Assembly: GCA_023139045.1 (NCBI GenBank)
Contig: JAGLOJ010000025.1
Coordinates: forward strand, 1 to 59,322
Length of the DNA stretch: 59,322 nucleotides
DNA from: Candidatus Sabulitectum sp.
GTDB lineage: Bacteria > Fermentibacterota > Fermentibacteria > Fermentibacterales > JCC-6
Direction: 5' to 3'
The notes beneath the pieces are model-generated. The model was not told where the DNA came from and ran no database searches. It saw only the letters and a program-made list of their open reading frames with translations. The position numbers were made by a program, and so were the translations under genes. Shown piece by piece: positions 1 through 8,231 of this stretch. Numbering within the stretch: position 1 is the first letter of the stretch; each line of letters opens with the position of its first letter.

Positions 1-1
1 T

Positions 2-1149
2 ACGCAAAAACCTGAAGGGCCAATTTTTCTATTAATCAATCTAATTCTTTTAATCAGTGGCTGCTCGGAGACAGAGTCAGAATTAACAAAAACAAACGAA
101 GATCCAGAAAGTACTTTTGTCGGGTTTACTCTTACAAAGGTTGACTCAATCGGAATTGAATTAGGGGATTCAAACTATGTTTTTGGAAACATTTTGGATG
201 CTGATTTCCTGCCGGATGGCAGGATTGTATTGCTTGATGTTTTGAAAGATAGAATCTCAATTTTTAATCCCAATGGAGATTTTTTAACCAGTTTTGGCAG
301 AGAGGGTTCTGGACCAGGGGAATTCATGGAACCGGCATCAATAACAGTCTTGTCTAATGGAGGAATCTGTGTTGCAGATTTCATGAGGCAAAAACTGATT
401 TATTTTGATGCAAATTTCGCTACGAGAGGGAAATCTCAGGGTTCCTGATACAATCTCCCAGTTCCATCGAAAGTGGCAGCGAAGGATCTGTAGTTGGATT
501 CCAGATGCACTATTTTGCAGAAGAAAATGATTTCCTGCTAGGCAGTAGATTGGCAAAGTGGACCGATTCAAGCACTCCTGACTTTGAATATGCCTCTAGT
601 TACAATCCGTACAACGGTGAAGGTGATGTGATCATTCCACGTTTTCCATTTGCAACAGGGTCGGACGGCAGCGTCTACTGCACCGAATCTTCTGAAGATG
701 AATACACAATCATGAAATTCAGTGCCGAAGGTGATTCTGTGTTCACTATCCAGGAATCTTATACTACAATGTACAGAACTGAAGAAGAAATGGCCTGTGC
801 CCATTTTGGCTATATGCTGGATACTCCCGGACTTGACAGTAATGATAGAAGAGCTATTCGTGACAGTTGGGAAATATATCCCGTTCGTAATGCTATAAGA
901 TCAATTCATATTGATGGAGACGAACGACTATGGGTGGCCACAGGCAGAGGTGAGCATCCATCTCCTCAGTTTGAGATCTATGACAGCTCCGGGAACCACA
1001 TCTGTACCTATATGACAACCCTGCCTGCTGAAATGAGATGGGGATATTGGAAACTCGTTTTCGGTAATGACAGAATCCTCACATTTAATAATAATCCGGA
1101 AGATTTCTCAAGAGTATTTATTTATGAGATAGAAGAGCAGCGTAACTGA
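2..1149 (+). CDS. 6-bladed beta-propeller lipoprotein, 5'-partial and frameshifted
   Basis: The frame is open from base 2 and enters the window inside a lipoprotein signal peptide: a hydrophobic stretch ends in the lipobox ISGC near base 62, so only the first few codons are missing. The protein then carries the propeller signature GSGPGEF (near 310-330), which is also present in the intact lipoprotein at 55498-56598. The frame stops at 448 (TGA), but the next frame (Y-E-R-E-I-S-G-F from 421) continues the protein without a break of sense to 1149. One missing C near 417 (TTCGC where TTCCGC is expected) explains the switch. The product is probably a surface or periplasmic lipoprotein of unknown ligand. 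It may be a real pseudogene or a consensus error. Family assignment rests on the repeated motif and on the similarity to the second copy. Confidence 0.75.
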
Positions 1150-1654
1150 CTTAGTGATAAAAACAACCGGTCTACAACACTTGTGAGGCCTACTTTTGTC
1201 AAGGGGTAAACTCTTCCCCCTGCAGTTTGTGATTCTGCTTTCTTGTATTCAGCATCGTATTCTGTCTTAGTTTCAAGTTCAGGTTCTGCCACCAAACACT
1301 TATCGAGGATCAACGGTTCATTCTTGATGAACCGGGAAGGTTTCCCTTCTCGTCCTAGAAACACATCGGTACCCTCATGCCGCCCACTCAAATGTCGGGT
1401 TGAATACTTGAATATTCACCAGTTAGCTCCTGGGTCGGGGGAGGAGCAGAATACTTTATCGAATACCATTTATTACTGCGGGAGCAGAGCGACCAACTAA
1501 TCAACCGAGATGTCTGCCTGGAATGCGCTGAGATACCTTCATCCTGGTCAGTGCCAGATGCTCGCAAAGTTCTTTGACTGGGGTATTCTTCCAGCTTTTT
1601 CCTGCGGTGACAGTTAGACGTTTGGCTTGATCGCCCCCTCCCTTAAGCGCTTAA
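1150..1654. other. 505-base stretch without a recognisable gene
   Basis: No intact gene is visible. On the minus strand, about 1168-1391 is open and protein-like in composition, but its downstream end runs into the propeller gene's 3' end and I recognise no family. A second minus-strand stretch, about 1501-1638, also reads as plausible protein (for example L-T-V-T-A-G-K-S-W-K-N-T-P) before a stop. It could be a piece of a mobile-element protein, but I cannot name it. A small hairpin with 7-bp arms (CGGTTCA/TGAACCG on the minus strand) lies near 1310-1330. Confidence 0.4.
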
Positions 1655-1897
1655 AAACTTATTCATATCAAACGGCTTCTTCCGCTTCAGAATGTTCTCT
1701 GGGCTCAGGGAGGAGATGAAAGAGGCTTCAGGGTTGATATGTTCAATACCGATGATGGTGCATTTGCCGGCCATTTCTATACTCAAACTCCTTCTGATGC
1801 AATGAACTCGTCAATTGAAATTATTGGTGATGATTTCTATGCAGTGAGCTGCGTCGATTGTGTCATGCAAAAATTCAGTATGGTCCAGGCGGAGTAG
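1655..1897 (+). pseudogene. C-terminal fragment of a second beta-propeller protein
   Basis: The plus frame is open from 1655 to the TAG at 1895-1897 and reads as a typical end of a 6-bladed propeller protein: V-L-W-A-Q-G-G-D-E, then F-N-T-D-D-G-A-F-A-G-H-F and I-E-I-I-G-D-D-F-Y-A-V. There is no start codon with a ribosome binding site, and an in-frame stop lies at 1652, so the front of the gene has been lost, presumably to rearrangement with the neighbouring intron and integrase debris. It is not the end of the 2-1149 gene, which has its own natural C-terminus. The opposite strand also carries a 43-codon open frame here, which I take as a shadow. Confidence 0.55.
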
Positions 1898-1964
1898 AAT
1901 ACAGCGACATATTTTGTAGCCTGTTAAACCTCCTGCGGAACAGTTGCTACACAGAAAAACCAAA

Positions 1965-2264
1965 TCAGATAATTCCGGATGATTCACCAGCAACTGTAAG
2001 CTTGAGCTTACCTACAAGAAAATACATCACACTTGCCATTACCCGGTTGCCAGCTGAAATGCTTCTAACCAGCATGATAGTTTCGTCAGCATATCTGACA
2101 AATCGGTGTCCATGCTTTTCAAGTTCCTTGTCAAAGTCATCAAGAAGAATGTTCGCAAGCAGTGGTGAAAGTGGACCACCTTGTGGCACGCCCTTTCGAG
2201 TGGCCTGAAGGCTGCATCCACCGGAAAAGACAGGAGAGACGATTTCAGAAACTTCGCAGGGGAA
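1965..2264 (-). pseudogene. group II intron reverse transcriptase (LtrA-like) fragment
   Basis: About 99 codons on the minus strand match the core of bacterial group II intron reverse transcriptases. The order is Q-A-T-R-K-G, then PQGGPLSPLLANILLDDFDK (RT motif 4), then the catalytic box as R-F-V-R-Y-A-D-E where YADD is usual, then K-L-K-L-T-V, after which similarity stops and the frame ends. A stop (TAG) lies just upstream at 2265-2267. The RT-0 to RT-3 blocks, the maturase (X) domain and any endonuclease are missing, and I found no intron domain V/VI. The last catalytic Asp is changed to Glu. This is a dead fragment of a retroelement. Confidence 0.8.
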
Positions 2265-2683
2265 CTACACATAGGATGCATGCTTCGAAAAGATCTTCCG
2301 GATTTACAATAATCACAAGAAGTGGTGATATTGAAACGGATCTGATAAACAGGGGAAATCCACACCCATTTCCGGCAGCATGATAACTACGTCATTTAGA
2401 ATGCTCTTGCGCGAGTGATCGATTTGAACATCTGCTATTCTGATTCTGAAGAGTGTCGGATATTAATTCCTGCAAAGCTGATGATAAGTCTATTCCTTAG
2501 ATGGAATCACAGTCAATTAATCTATTTAGCAGGGTTGACAGCATCTATGTACTAGCATATGATCACTTGCTGTTATTTAAATATGATGTGACAAGAATTG
2601 GATACAGCATTCCGGCATCATAGCCAGCCAGACCACTGTTAGAACATCTTTATGGCCCTGCTGCCGTGAGGAGTGAATGAAAC
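2265..2683. other. 419-base stretch without a gene
   Basis: No open frame of plausible coding quality was seen on either strand. The stretch contains the near-consensus promoter at 2535-2563 that points toward the truncated integrase. Apart from that I see nothing identifiable; it separates the intron fragment from the integrase. Confidence 0.5.
2535..2563 (+). promoter_or_regulatory. near-consensus sigma70-type promoter
   Basis: TTGACA (2535-2540) and TATGAT (2558-2563) are separated by exactly 17 bases, matching the -35 consensus fully and the -10 at five of six positions. It points toward the integrase start about 120 bases downstream. Transcript start and activity are inferred from sequence only. 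Confidence 0.5.
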
Positions 2684-3214
2684 ATGCGGTCGGCGGTAAA
2701 TCATGTTCCAAATATAGACAACCACGTAAGACCGGTTGTCGCTCAAATAAATCTCAACAAACCCAGACTTCTTTATCAAATGCATGAGTCTCTACGTTCA
2801 CGCCATTACAGTCCTCGCAAAGAGCGGTCGTATTGCAATTGGGTAAAACGATTTATCCACTTCCCTAAAATTCGCCATCCCAGGGATAAGTCTGAGCCGG
2901 AAATCAATGCATTTCTGACGCATTTAGCAGTTAAAGAGAATGTCAGTGCTTCGACCCAGAAACAGACTTTTGCCGCCCTGGTATTCCTTTACCAAAATAT
3001 CATTGGCCGCGAAGTCAGTAATCCAATTGGAATAATTCGTGCGCGCAAACAAGAGCGTTTACCCATCGTAATGACGCATGAGGAAGTGAAATCTGTACTG
3101 ACGCATTTAGTTGGTGATAAGTGGCTTATAGCCTCTCTTATGTATGGTACAGGGATGCGCCAGATGGAATGCATGAGTTTGCCTGATAAGTCAAAAGAAA
3201 AGGAGGTGGTCTAA
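2684..3214 (+). pseudogene. integron-type tyrosine integrase, C-terminally truncated
   Basis: The protein resembles integron integrases (IntI) and their chromosomal relatives. The N-terminal SAM-like DNA-binding domain (about residues 28-110) has the usual L-R-S-R-H-Y-S and W-V-K-R-F-I-H-F segments, followed by the start of the catalytic domain with R-L-P-I-V-M-T and G-T-G-M-R (Arg159, the first residue of the R-H-R-Y set). After C-M-S-L similarity ends and the frame stops at 176 codons, whereas integrases of this family are about 320-340 residues. The HxxR box and the nucleophilic Tyr are absent, so it should be inactive as a recombinase. A strong promoter-like sequence lies upstream. Downstream genes lie in the same orientation, unlike the usual divergent intI-cassette layout. 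Confidence 0.8.
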
Positions 3215-3299
3215 ATCATCTATGCAATACCGATGTTGATCTATTGATTGATGTGTCCGAAGTTGCTTGGTTGTTGAATAACATTTAAAGGAGGATGAT

Positions 3300-3602
3300 A
3301 TGTTGAAAGAAAATGCAGTAACACTGTACCTGACAGGGTGGCAGAAACGAATGGTAATGGATTGTGTGAAAAGCGCTACGCGAACGCCATTTAACAAAAT
3401 CACGATTGGTAAAATTCCCAAGAAAGAATGGGTCATGTACAGACAACCCGTTCTTGAAGCTGTCAGAAAGGGTGCATGGAATCTTTACTTGACTGACGAG
3501 CAGATCAATCAAGTGGTAGAAGTGATGGGCATTAAGGCAAATATAACAGCATTGAATATTTCGCCAGACATGTTAGAGTCCAAGGTCATCATTTTCTCAT
3601 AG
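3300..3602 (+). CDS. small protein of unknown function (100 aa), next to radical SAM gene
   Basis: The start is well supported: AAGGAGGATGAT immediately precedes ATG. The product has 100 residues, no signal peptide and no membrane segment. Its N-terminus reads V-T-L-Y-L-T-G-W-Q-K-R-M, the middle is basic (K-I-T-I-G-K-I-P-K-K-E-W), and it ends I-S-P-D-M-L-E-S-K-V-I-I-F-S. There is one Cys. I do not recognise a named family. It sits between the truncated integrase and a radical SAM/SPASM gene in the same orientation, with a strong hairpin after it. It could be a cassette-type accessory protein, or a partner or substrate of the radical SAM enzyme; the second is speculation from position only. 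Confidence 0.6.
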   Translation: MLKENAVTLYLTGWQKRMVMDCVKSATRTPFNKITIGKIPKKEWVMYRQPVLEAVRKGAWNLYLTDEQINQVVEVMGIKANITALNISPDMLESKVIIFS

Positions 3603-3613
3603 TGCAATATGTA

Positions 3614-3653
3614 GAGTTTGGAGGCAGAGGGCATGGTTCATGCCTCCAAACTC
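3614..3653. terminator. 13-bp perfect inverted repeat after the 100-aa gene
   Basis: GAGTTTGGAGGCA (3614-3626) and its exact reverse complement (3641-3653) enclose a 14-base loop, 11 bases after a stop codon. There is no T-run, so it may be a structural terminator or an RNA-stabilising hairpin. It lacks the GTTRRRY/RYYYAAC ends expected of an integron attC site. Confidence 0.45.
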
Positions 3654-3848
3654 ATTCCAGATGCATTCTCTCTATGATCAGAATAGAGATTCTGCTACAC
3701 GACACAAAATGGTTCCTTTTGTCATTCTCTACTGCGCAGTAAGAGTTTGACAGACGTCAGGATTTCGTGTCAACACTACCTGTGTTCCACTATCTCTCGA
3801 TGCCAGTATTGACAGGTAGTAAAGATCAAAGATTAGGGAGATCATACA

Positions 3849-4892
3849 TTGACAAACAGCGCTAGGATCCCAACATATGCTTTGACGGGTTGCAACTGGG
3901 AATTGACACTCGGGTGTACACTAAACTGCATACATTGCGGCTCACGTGCCGGAAAGGCCAGACCAAACGAGCTTAGTCTAAGCGAATGCTTCTCGGTGGC
4001 TGACGAACTCGTCGCCTTGGGATGCAAAGAGCTTACAATGATCGGCGGAGAGGTTTTTCTTTTTAACGGATGGGATAGACTATCCGAATACCTCTCGGAC
4101 AAGGGTCTTTCGGTAAATATCGTTACGAACGGTTACAAAATAGGCGAATCCGAGATTGAGCAAATAAAACGTGCCAAATTGATAAATGTAGGCATTTCGA
4201 TAGACGGTATGGAGTCAAATCACAACAGGATACGAGGAAAAGACGACGCCTTTCAACATTTGCAAAACACACTTGGCCTCCTGAGCAGAGAAGGTATCAC
4301 AGCTGGTGCCGTAACCAGCCTCATGAAATTTAATTGTGCGGATTTAGAAGACCTCTATATCTTTTTATTGGAACATGGTGTACAGGTTTGGCAGCTTCAA
4401 TTAGTTAGCGCCATGGGTAATATGGCGGATAGATGTGAATTCGTAACTAGTCCGGGGCAGGTTCGACAAATAACAGAATTCATTCGGGACAAAAACCGAG
4501 ACAGGCAAATGGTAGTTATCGCCGCCGACAGTATAGGGTATTTCGACGAAAATGAGACGTATATCAGGGGAGGATCATCTCCAATTTGTTGCTGGGGAGG
4601 CTGTGCAGCTGGAATAACAAGCGCATTTATTGATAGTGTTGGCAACGTTAAGGGATGTGGTGCGCTCTACTCAGATGTTTTTATCGAAGGCAATGTGCGC
4701 AAAACCTCGCTAGCGGACATCTGGAATAATAAGAACGGTTTTGCCTACAACAGGAAGTTCACGACCGATCTGCTGTCTGGGATGTGTGAGGGATGTGACG
4801 TCGGTGATGTGTGCAAGGGGGGTTGTCGGTCTTCGAACTATTTTTCAACCAAATCCCTTTATTCCAATGCCTTCTGCTGTCGGCACCGATGA
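3849..4892 (+). CDS. radical SAM/SPASM domain protein
   Basis: The start is TTG with GGGAG eight bases upstream. The product has 347 residues. The radical SAM motif C23-x3-C27-x2-C30 (G-C-T-L-N-C-I-H-C) binds the [4Fe-4S] cluster that cleaves S-adenosylmethionine. It is followed by the G-G-E motif (M-I-G-G-E) and a TIM-barrel core. The C-terminal 100 residues form a SPASM/twitch domain with many cysteines (C-W-G-G-C, G-C-G-A-L, then C-E-G-C and C-K-G-G-C) and the typical G-N-V-R-K-T-S-L-A-D-I-W segment. SPASM enzymes commonly modify ribosomal peptides or maturate enzymes. No transporter or protease of a peptide-natural-product cluster is visible nearby, so the substrate is unknown. The gene lies inside the mobile-debris region, suggesting horizontal origin. 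Confidence 0.85.
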   Translation: MTNSARIPTYALTGCNWELTLGCTLNCIHCGSRAGKARPNELSLSECFSVADELVALGCKELTMIGGEVFLFNGWDRLSEYLSDKGLSVNIVTNGYKIGESEIEQIKRAKLINVGISIDGMESNHNRIRGKDDAFQHLQNTLGLLSREGITAGAVTSLMKFNCADLEDLYIFLLEHGVQVWQLQLVSAMGNMADRCEFVTSPGQVRQITEFIRDKNRDRQMVVIAADSIGYFDENETYIRGGSSPICCWGGCAAGITSAFIDSVGNVKGCGALYSDVFIEGNVRKTSLADIWNNKNGFAYNRKFTTDLLSGMCEGCDVGDVCKGGCRSSNYFSTKSLYSNAFCCRHR

Positions 4893-5072
4893 AGAAGGAA
4901 ATTGAAATTAAGGGATGCTACTGACATATAACGGGGTTCCCTCCGTGACAATATTGATGAGACAATTCTCTTACCTTTAATTAGTATAGATGGGTGGGGA
5001 GGTTTTATCAATGGCAGTAGTACAATTCAAGAGAGAGCCGGCTCTGCGCGTCCTTAAACCCCAGACCCAGAG

Positions 5073-5241
5073 GTGGCAGAAGTAGCAAAGCGTCGTCGAT
5101 TCAGTACAAAGTACAAGCTCAGAATACTGCGTGAAGCAGATGCCTGTAAGAATCCAGGTGAGATCGGTGCCCTTCTTCGGCGGGAGGGACTCCTCCAATT
5201 TGGCCTACTGGCGTCGCCAGCGGAACAGTTATGTGGAGAGA
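5073..5241 (+). pseudogene. IS3-family transposase OrfA remnant, frameshifted
   Basis: M-A-E-V-A-K-R-R-R-F-S through L-L-R-R-E-G-L is the helix-turn-helix N-terminus of an IS3-type OrfA. The continuation S-S-N-L-A-Y-W-R-R-Q-R is present in another frame from about 5195, so an indel near 5190-5196 breaks the gene. It ends abruptly where the methyltransferase begins. The leucine-zipper region, OrfB (the DDE integrase) and terminal repeats are missing. In the second frame the fragment is fused in frame to the methyltransferase, giving an artificial longer open frame from 5131. Confidence 0.7.
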
Positions 5242-6015
5242 ATGATGAATACAAAAGAAATAGATGAAACGCATGATTTCTGGAATCGCGTTGCAGATGA
5301 CTGGGATACCCAGGTCGGAGATCAGGGAGACAGCAATCGTATACTGAATTCCGATCCGGTGCTCTGGAAATTCGCGGGTGATGTCTCAGGTCTGAATGTT
5401 CTCGACGCGGGATGCGGTACAGGTTACCTGTCACGCAAGCTCCTCTCGCGAGGGGCAACCGTGATAGGCGTCGACTTTTCAGAGAAGATGATTGATGTCG
5501 CACGCTCGAAGGGTTCTGATATTGATTTTCGAGTGGATTCATGTTGCTCTCTGGCCACCATAGATGATGGCTCGCTCGACATGGTGATTTCCAACTATGT
5601 TCTCATGGATATCCCCGATCTCGACGGGACCATGTCGGCTTTCAATCGTGTGTTGAGAGAAGGAGGTGTGGCTATTGTTATCTTCTCTCATCCCTGTTTT
5701 CCCCAGGGTGGTGCAACCCACTCAAATGACAGAACGATCTCACAGTACAATTGGAGTTTCCCGTACTTTAAAAGGCAGAAGCGCATTGATCCACCGTGGG
5801 GTCATTTTACATCTGAATTCATCTGGTTTCATCGCCCGCTTTCGGACTACTGGAAAGCCTTCAATCTTTCAGGATTTGATGTAGTTGATCTTGAAGAGCC
5901 AAGAATAACTGAAGACAGGTATCATCTCGCTGAGAACGAGAGAAAGCTCAATAACAGCTTAAACCGTCCGTATTCGATCGCTTTCAAGTTACGAAAGAAA
6001 CTGAAAACAAGTTAA
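5242..6015 (+). CDS. class I SAM-dependent methyltransferase
   Basis: Methyltransferase type 11/25 fold. Motif I V-L-D-A-G-C-G-T-G-Y binds S-adenosylmethionine. Acidic motif II follows (V-I-G-V-D-F-S), then D-M-V-I-S-N-Y-V-L-M-D-I-P and R-V-L-R-E-G-G. The open frame reaches back to 5131, but that part is IS3 OrfA sequence. I place the start at the ATG pair 5242/5245, preceded by GGAGAG, giving about 257 residues, normal for the family. The C-terminal third has aromatic-rich segments (W-F-H-R-P-L-S-D-Y-W) typical of small-molecule methyltransferases. The substrate cannot be told from sequence. It stands alone between IS debris and a GyrI-like gene. Confidence 0.8.
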   Translation: MMNTKEIDETHDFWNRVADDWDTQVGDQGDSNRILNSDPVLWKFAGDVSGLNVLDAGCGTGYLSRKLLSRGATVIGVDFSEKMIDVARSKGSDIDFRVDSCCSLATIDDGSLDMVISNYVLMDIPDLDGTMSAFNRVLREGGVAIVIFSHPCFPQGGATHSNDRTISQYNWSFPYFKRQKRIDPPWGHFTSEFIWFHRPLSDYWKAFNLSGFDVVDLEEPRITEDRYHLAENERKLNNSLNRPYSIAFKLRKKLKTS

Positions 6016-6127
6016 CCAGGAATCTGTATCCGGCAATTAGTGTCTTCCGCAGGGTTGATATCCTGTGGCAGATCGGTTATCAATGTTGCAGGTAACTCGT
6101 GTATTGGTTGCATGAAAGGAGAACAGG

Positions 6128-6586
6128 GTGGCTGATCTTGATGTCCGTATCGAAGAGCTGGAACCAATGCGCGTTGCGAGTGTCAGGATTGTTAGCGTAA
6201 GTCCTGAGCATGATGCCTGGGAAATACTGAAATCGTGGGCAGATGCCAGGGGATACCTCGGGGATTTGGAGAAACACCCCGTATTCGGTTTCAATAATCC
6301 CAATCCGTCCCCGGACAGAAAGGAATGCGGATACGAATTCCTGATTCGGGTTCCTCCAGATACAGAATCAGAAGGTGAAATCGAAATAAAGGATTTCCCG
6401 GGAGGACTCTACGCTGTCACTACGCAAAAAGGTCTTCCAACTCCTGTGGTTTGGATGAGTCTCTGGAACTGGGTTAAGTCCAGTTCCTATAAATGGCGCA
6501 AGACGAACGAGCTCGAGAGGGCACATGATCCTCTGGCTCCGCACGATGAGATGGTGTTTGATCTGTATCTGCCAATTATGAAATGA
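6128..6586 (+). CDS. GyrI-like effector-binding domain protein
   Basis: GTG start preceded by AAAGGAGAACA. The 152-residue protein has the pattern of the GyrI/AraC-effector-binding (SHS2 duplication) family: an opening V-R-I-E-E-L-E-P-M-R-V-A-S-V-R, a central F-G-F-N-N-P-N-P segment, C-G-Y-E-F-L-I-R-V-P, a G-G-L-Y-A-V segment and a closing basic/acidic strand ending D-L-Y-L-P-I-M-K. Such domains bind hydrophobic or drug-like molecules, either alone or as sensor modules. Here there is no DNA-binding domain, so it is a stand-alone binding protein. It overlaps the next gene by four bases (ATGA), so the two are co-translated. Confidence 0.7.
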   Translation: MADLDVRIEELEPMRVASVRIVSVSPEHDAWEILKSWADARGYLGDLEKHPVFGFNNPNPSPDRKECGYEFLIRVPPDTESEGEIEIKDFPGGLYAVTTQKGLPTPVVWMSLWNWVKSSSYKWRKTNELERAHDPLAPHDEMVFDLYLPIMK

Positions 6587-6987
6587 GCGGGATGCGTTCA
6601 CATATGGTTCCTCTGGCTGAGTTAAGGCCAAACAACTGGTATGTCAATCGCGCTAAGCTGGATAGTATCCTTGATGCATGGGTAAACAACGAACAGAAAA
6701 ACCTTCCTCCCGTACTCATCACCAGAATCGATGGTGAGTTGAGCATAATAGACGGTCACTCTCGAGCTCTGGCTGCTCTTTTAAACGGTGTTGAAAAGAT
6801 TGCAGCGCAATTCGAGGAATTGCCTGTGATTGAGGGATCAACTGATTTATACATCCATATACATCGCGAGGGGCCGGATCGTGGAGTGGAGAGAATCTCG
6901 GATCTTGTTTCCCGGGTGATTGAGCCCGATGAATACGAGCGACTCTGGATTGGCTATTGCCGGAACTGGCTGGAGAAACACGAATAA
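6583..6987 (+). CDS. ParB/sulfiredoxin-like domain protein
   Basis: The 134-residue protein begins within the stop of the GyrI-like gene. The segment L-P-P-V-L-I-T-R-I-D-G-E-L-S-I-I-D-G-H-S-R-A-L is the ParB/Srx-type nucleotide-binding core (x-x-D-G-H-x-R). The first half, V-P-L-A-E-L-R-P-N-N-W, fits the usual opening 'preferred-position' strand of such domains. The C-terminal half (L-Y-I-H-I-H-R-E-G to the end) is helical and unassigned. Stand-alone ParB-like proteins of this size occur as accessory genes with unknown roles; chromosome partition is not implied. Coupling with the GyrI-like gene suggests a shared function. Confidence 0.6.
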   Translation: MSGMRSHMVPLAELRPNNWYVNRAKLDSILDAWVNNEQKNLPPVLITRIDGELSIIDGHSRALAALLNGVEKIAAQFEELPVIEGSTDLYIHIHREGPDRGVERISDLVSRVIEPDEYERLWIGYCRNWLEKHE

Positions 6988-7027
6988 ATGAAGATCTCAT
7001 AACAATGACAATCCTGGAGGAATACTT

Positions 7028-8020
7028 ATGAAAGCGATTGTATACCAGGAATATGGATCCTCTGATGCTCTTGAATTGAAAGAGGTGGACAGACCTTGTC
7101 CCGGAGATAATGAAGTCCTGATAAAAGTTTATGCGGCATCAATAAATGATTGGGACTGGGGTCTCCTTCAGGGCACACCGTTTACAAACCGCTTGCAGAA
7201 CGGTCTTCTGAAACCCAAGAAGTACAAAATACTCGGCTCCGACATAGCAGGGCGAATTGAAGCTGTGGGTAAAGATGTAGAGCAGTTTCAGCCGGGTGAT
7301 GAAGTATACGGGGATCTAACCGGCTACTGGGGCGGTTTTGCCGAGTATGTCTGCGTTGGTGAAAATGCACTGGTGCTGAAACCTGCCTGTATGACATTCG
7401 AGGAAGCGGCGGCGATTCCTCAGGCGGCAATGCTGGCTGTACAGGGCCTTATTGATAAAGGGCAGATTCAATCAGGACAAAAGCTTCTGATCAACGGTGC
7501 CGGCGGGGGAGTGGGCACTTTCGGAGTGCAGATTGCCAAACTGTACGGGGTAGAGGTAACCGGTGTAGACAGCTCAGGGAAATTGGACATGATGCGCACA
7601 ATTGGTTTTGACCATGTCATTGACTATGCAAAAGAAGATTTCACCAGAAACGGGCAGTGTTATGACCTGATTCTCGACAACAAAATGAACCGTTCTGTAT
7701 TCGATTACATGCGTGCGCTGAGTCCCGGTGGAATTTATGTTGCAACTGGAGGGTCAATGCCCAGTCTTTTCCAGGCTCTTCTTCTGGGTCCGCTGATTTC
7801 AATGCTCAGCAAGAAGAGCATACATATTGTATTCCTGAAGCCAAACAAGGATTTAGCTTATATGAACAGGCTTTTCGAAGAAGGCAAAGTCAAACCTGTG
7901 ATAGATGGACCCTTCAAGTTAAGTGAAGTTCCTGAAGCAATCCGGTATTTTGGAGAAGGAAAACACAAGGGCAAAGTAGTCATAACTGTGCAGCATATTA
8001 ATGAAACTGCTCCTGCATGA
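7028..8020 (+). CDS. NAD(P)-dependent alcohol dehydrogenase / quinone oxidoreductase (MDR family)
   Basis: Medium-chain dehydrogenase/reductase of 330 residues, a usual length, with the start supported by TGGAGG seven bases upstream of the ATG. The GroES-like N-terminal half carries L-G-S-D-I-A-G-R-I-E-A-V-G and F-Q-P-G-D-E-V-Y-G. The Rossmann half carries G-A-G-G-G-V-G for NAD(P)H. The structural-zinc cysteine cluster is absent, and the zinc-binding Cys near residue 40 is replaced (S-I-N-D-W-D-W), so it belongs to the zinc-independent quinone-oxidoreductase branch. It probably reduces quinones or enones in the cytoplasm; the true substrate is unknown. Confidence 0.9.
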   Translation: MKAIVYQEYGSSDALELKEVDRPCPGDNEVLIKVYAASINDWDWGLLQGTPFTNRLQNGLLKPKKYKILGSDIAGRIEAVGKDVEQFQPGDEVYGDLTGYWGGFAEYVCVGENALVLKPACMTFEEAAAIPQAAMLAVQGLIDKGQIQSGQKLLINGAGGGVGTFGVQIAKLYGVEVTGVDSSGKLDMMRTIGFDHVIDYAKEDFTRNGQCYDLILDNKMNRSVFDYMRALSPGGIYVATGGSMPSLFQALLLGPLISMLSKKSIHIVFLKPNKDLAYMNRLFEEGKVKPVIDGPFKLSEVPEAIRYFGEGKHKGKVVITVQHINETAPA

Positions 8021-8231
8021 ACGAGGATTGTCATTGCGTATCTGCATGGCACGACACCGGATCTGAGATGATTGAATACAGGAAACGGGTCAAAGAATGA
8101 TGTAATTGACATTCCATCCGGTCTGTCTGTCCTCTGGCGTAAATACCTGCTCTCTGTTATCTTGCCCTCTAAGTGTAGAGACTGTTTTGAGTATTAAATA
8201 CATCCCTCCGAATTCACGATGGAGTCAATGA

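Noticed and set aside
1643-1774. 43-codon minus-strand open frame with AAGGAG upstream
   Set aside because: It lies opposite a plus-strand frame that reads as a propeller C-terminus; the plus reading fits the local protein family better.
3614-3653. Inverted repeat as an integron attC site
   Set aside because: Ends do not match RYYYAAC and GTTRRRY, and no second copy was seen.
3775-3818. ACTACCTGT/ACAGGTAGT inverted repeat with a 28-base loop before the radical SAM gene
   Set aside because: Arms are short and the loop long; could be an operator but no repressor or second copy supports it.
5054-5542. 162-codon minus-strand open frame
   Set aside because: Antisense to the IS3 remnant and the methyltransferase; low-complexity R/S-rich translation.
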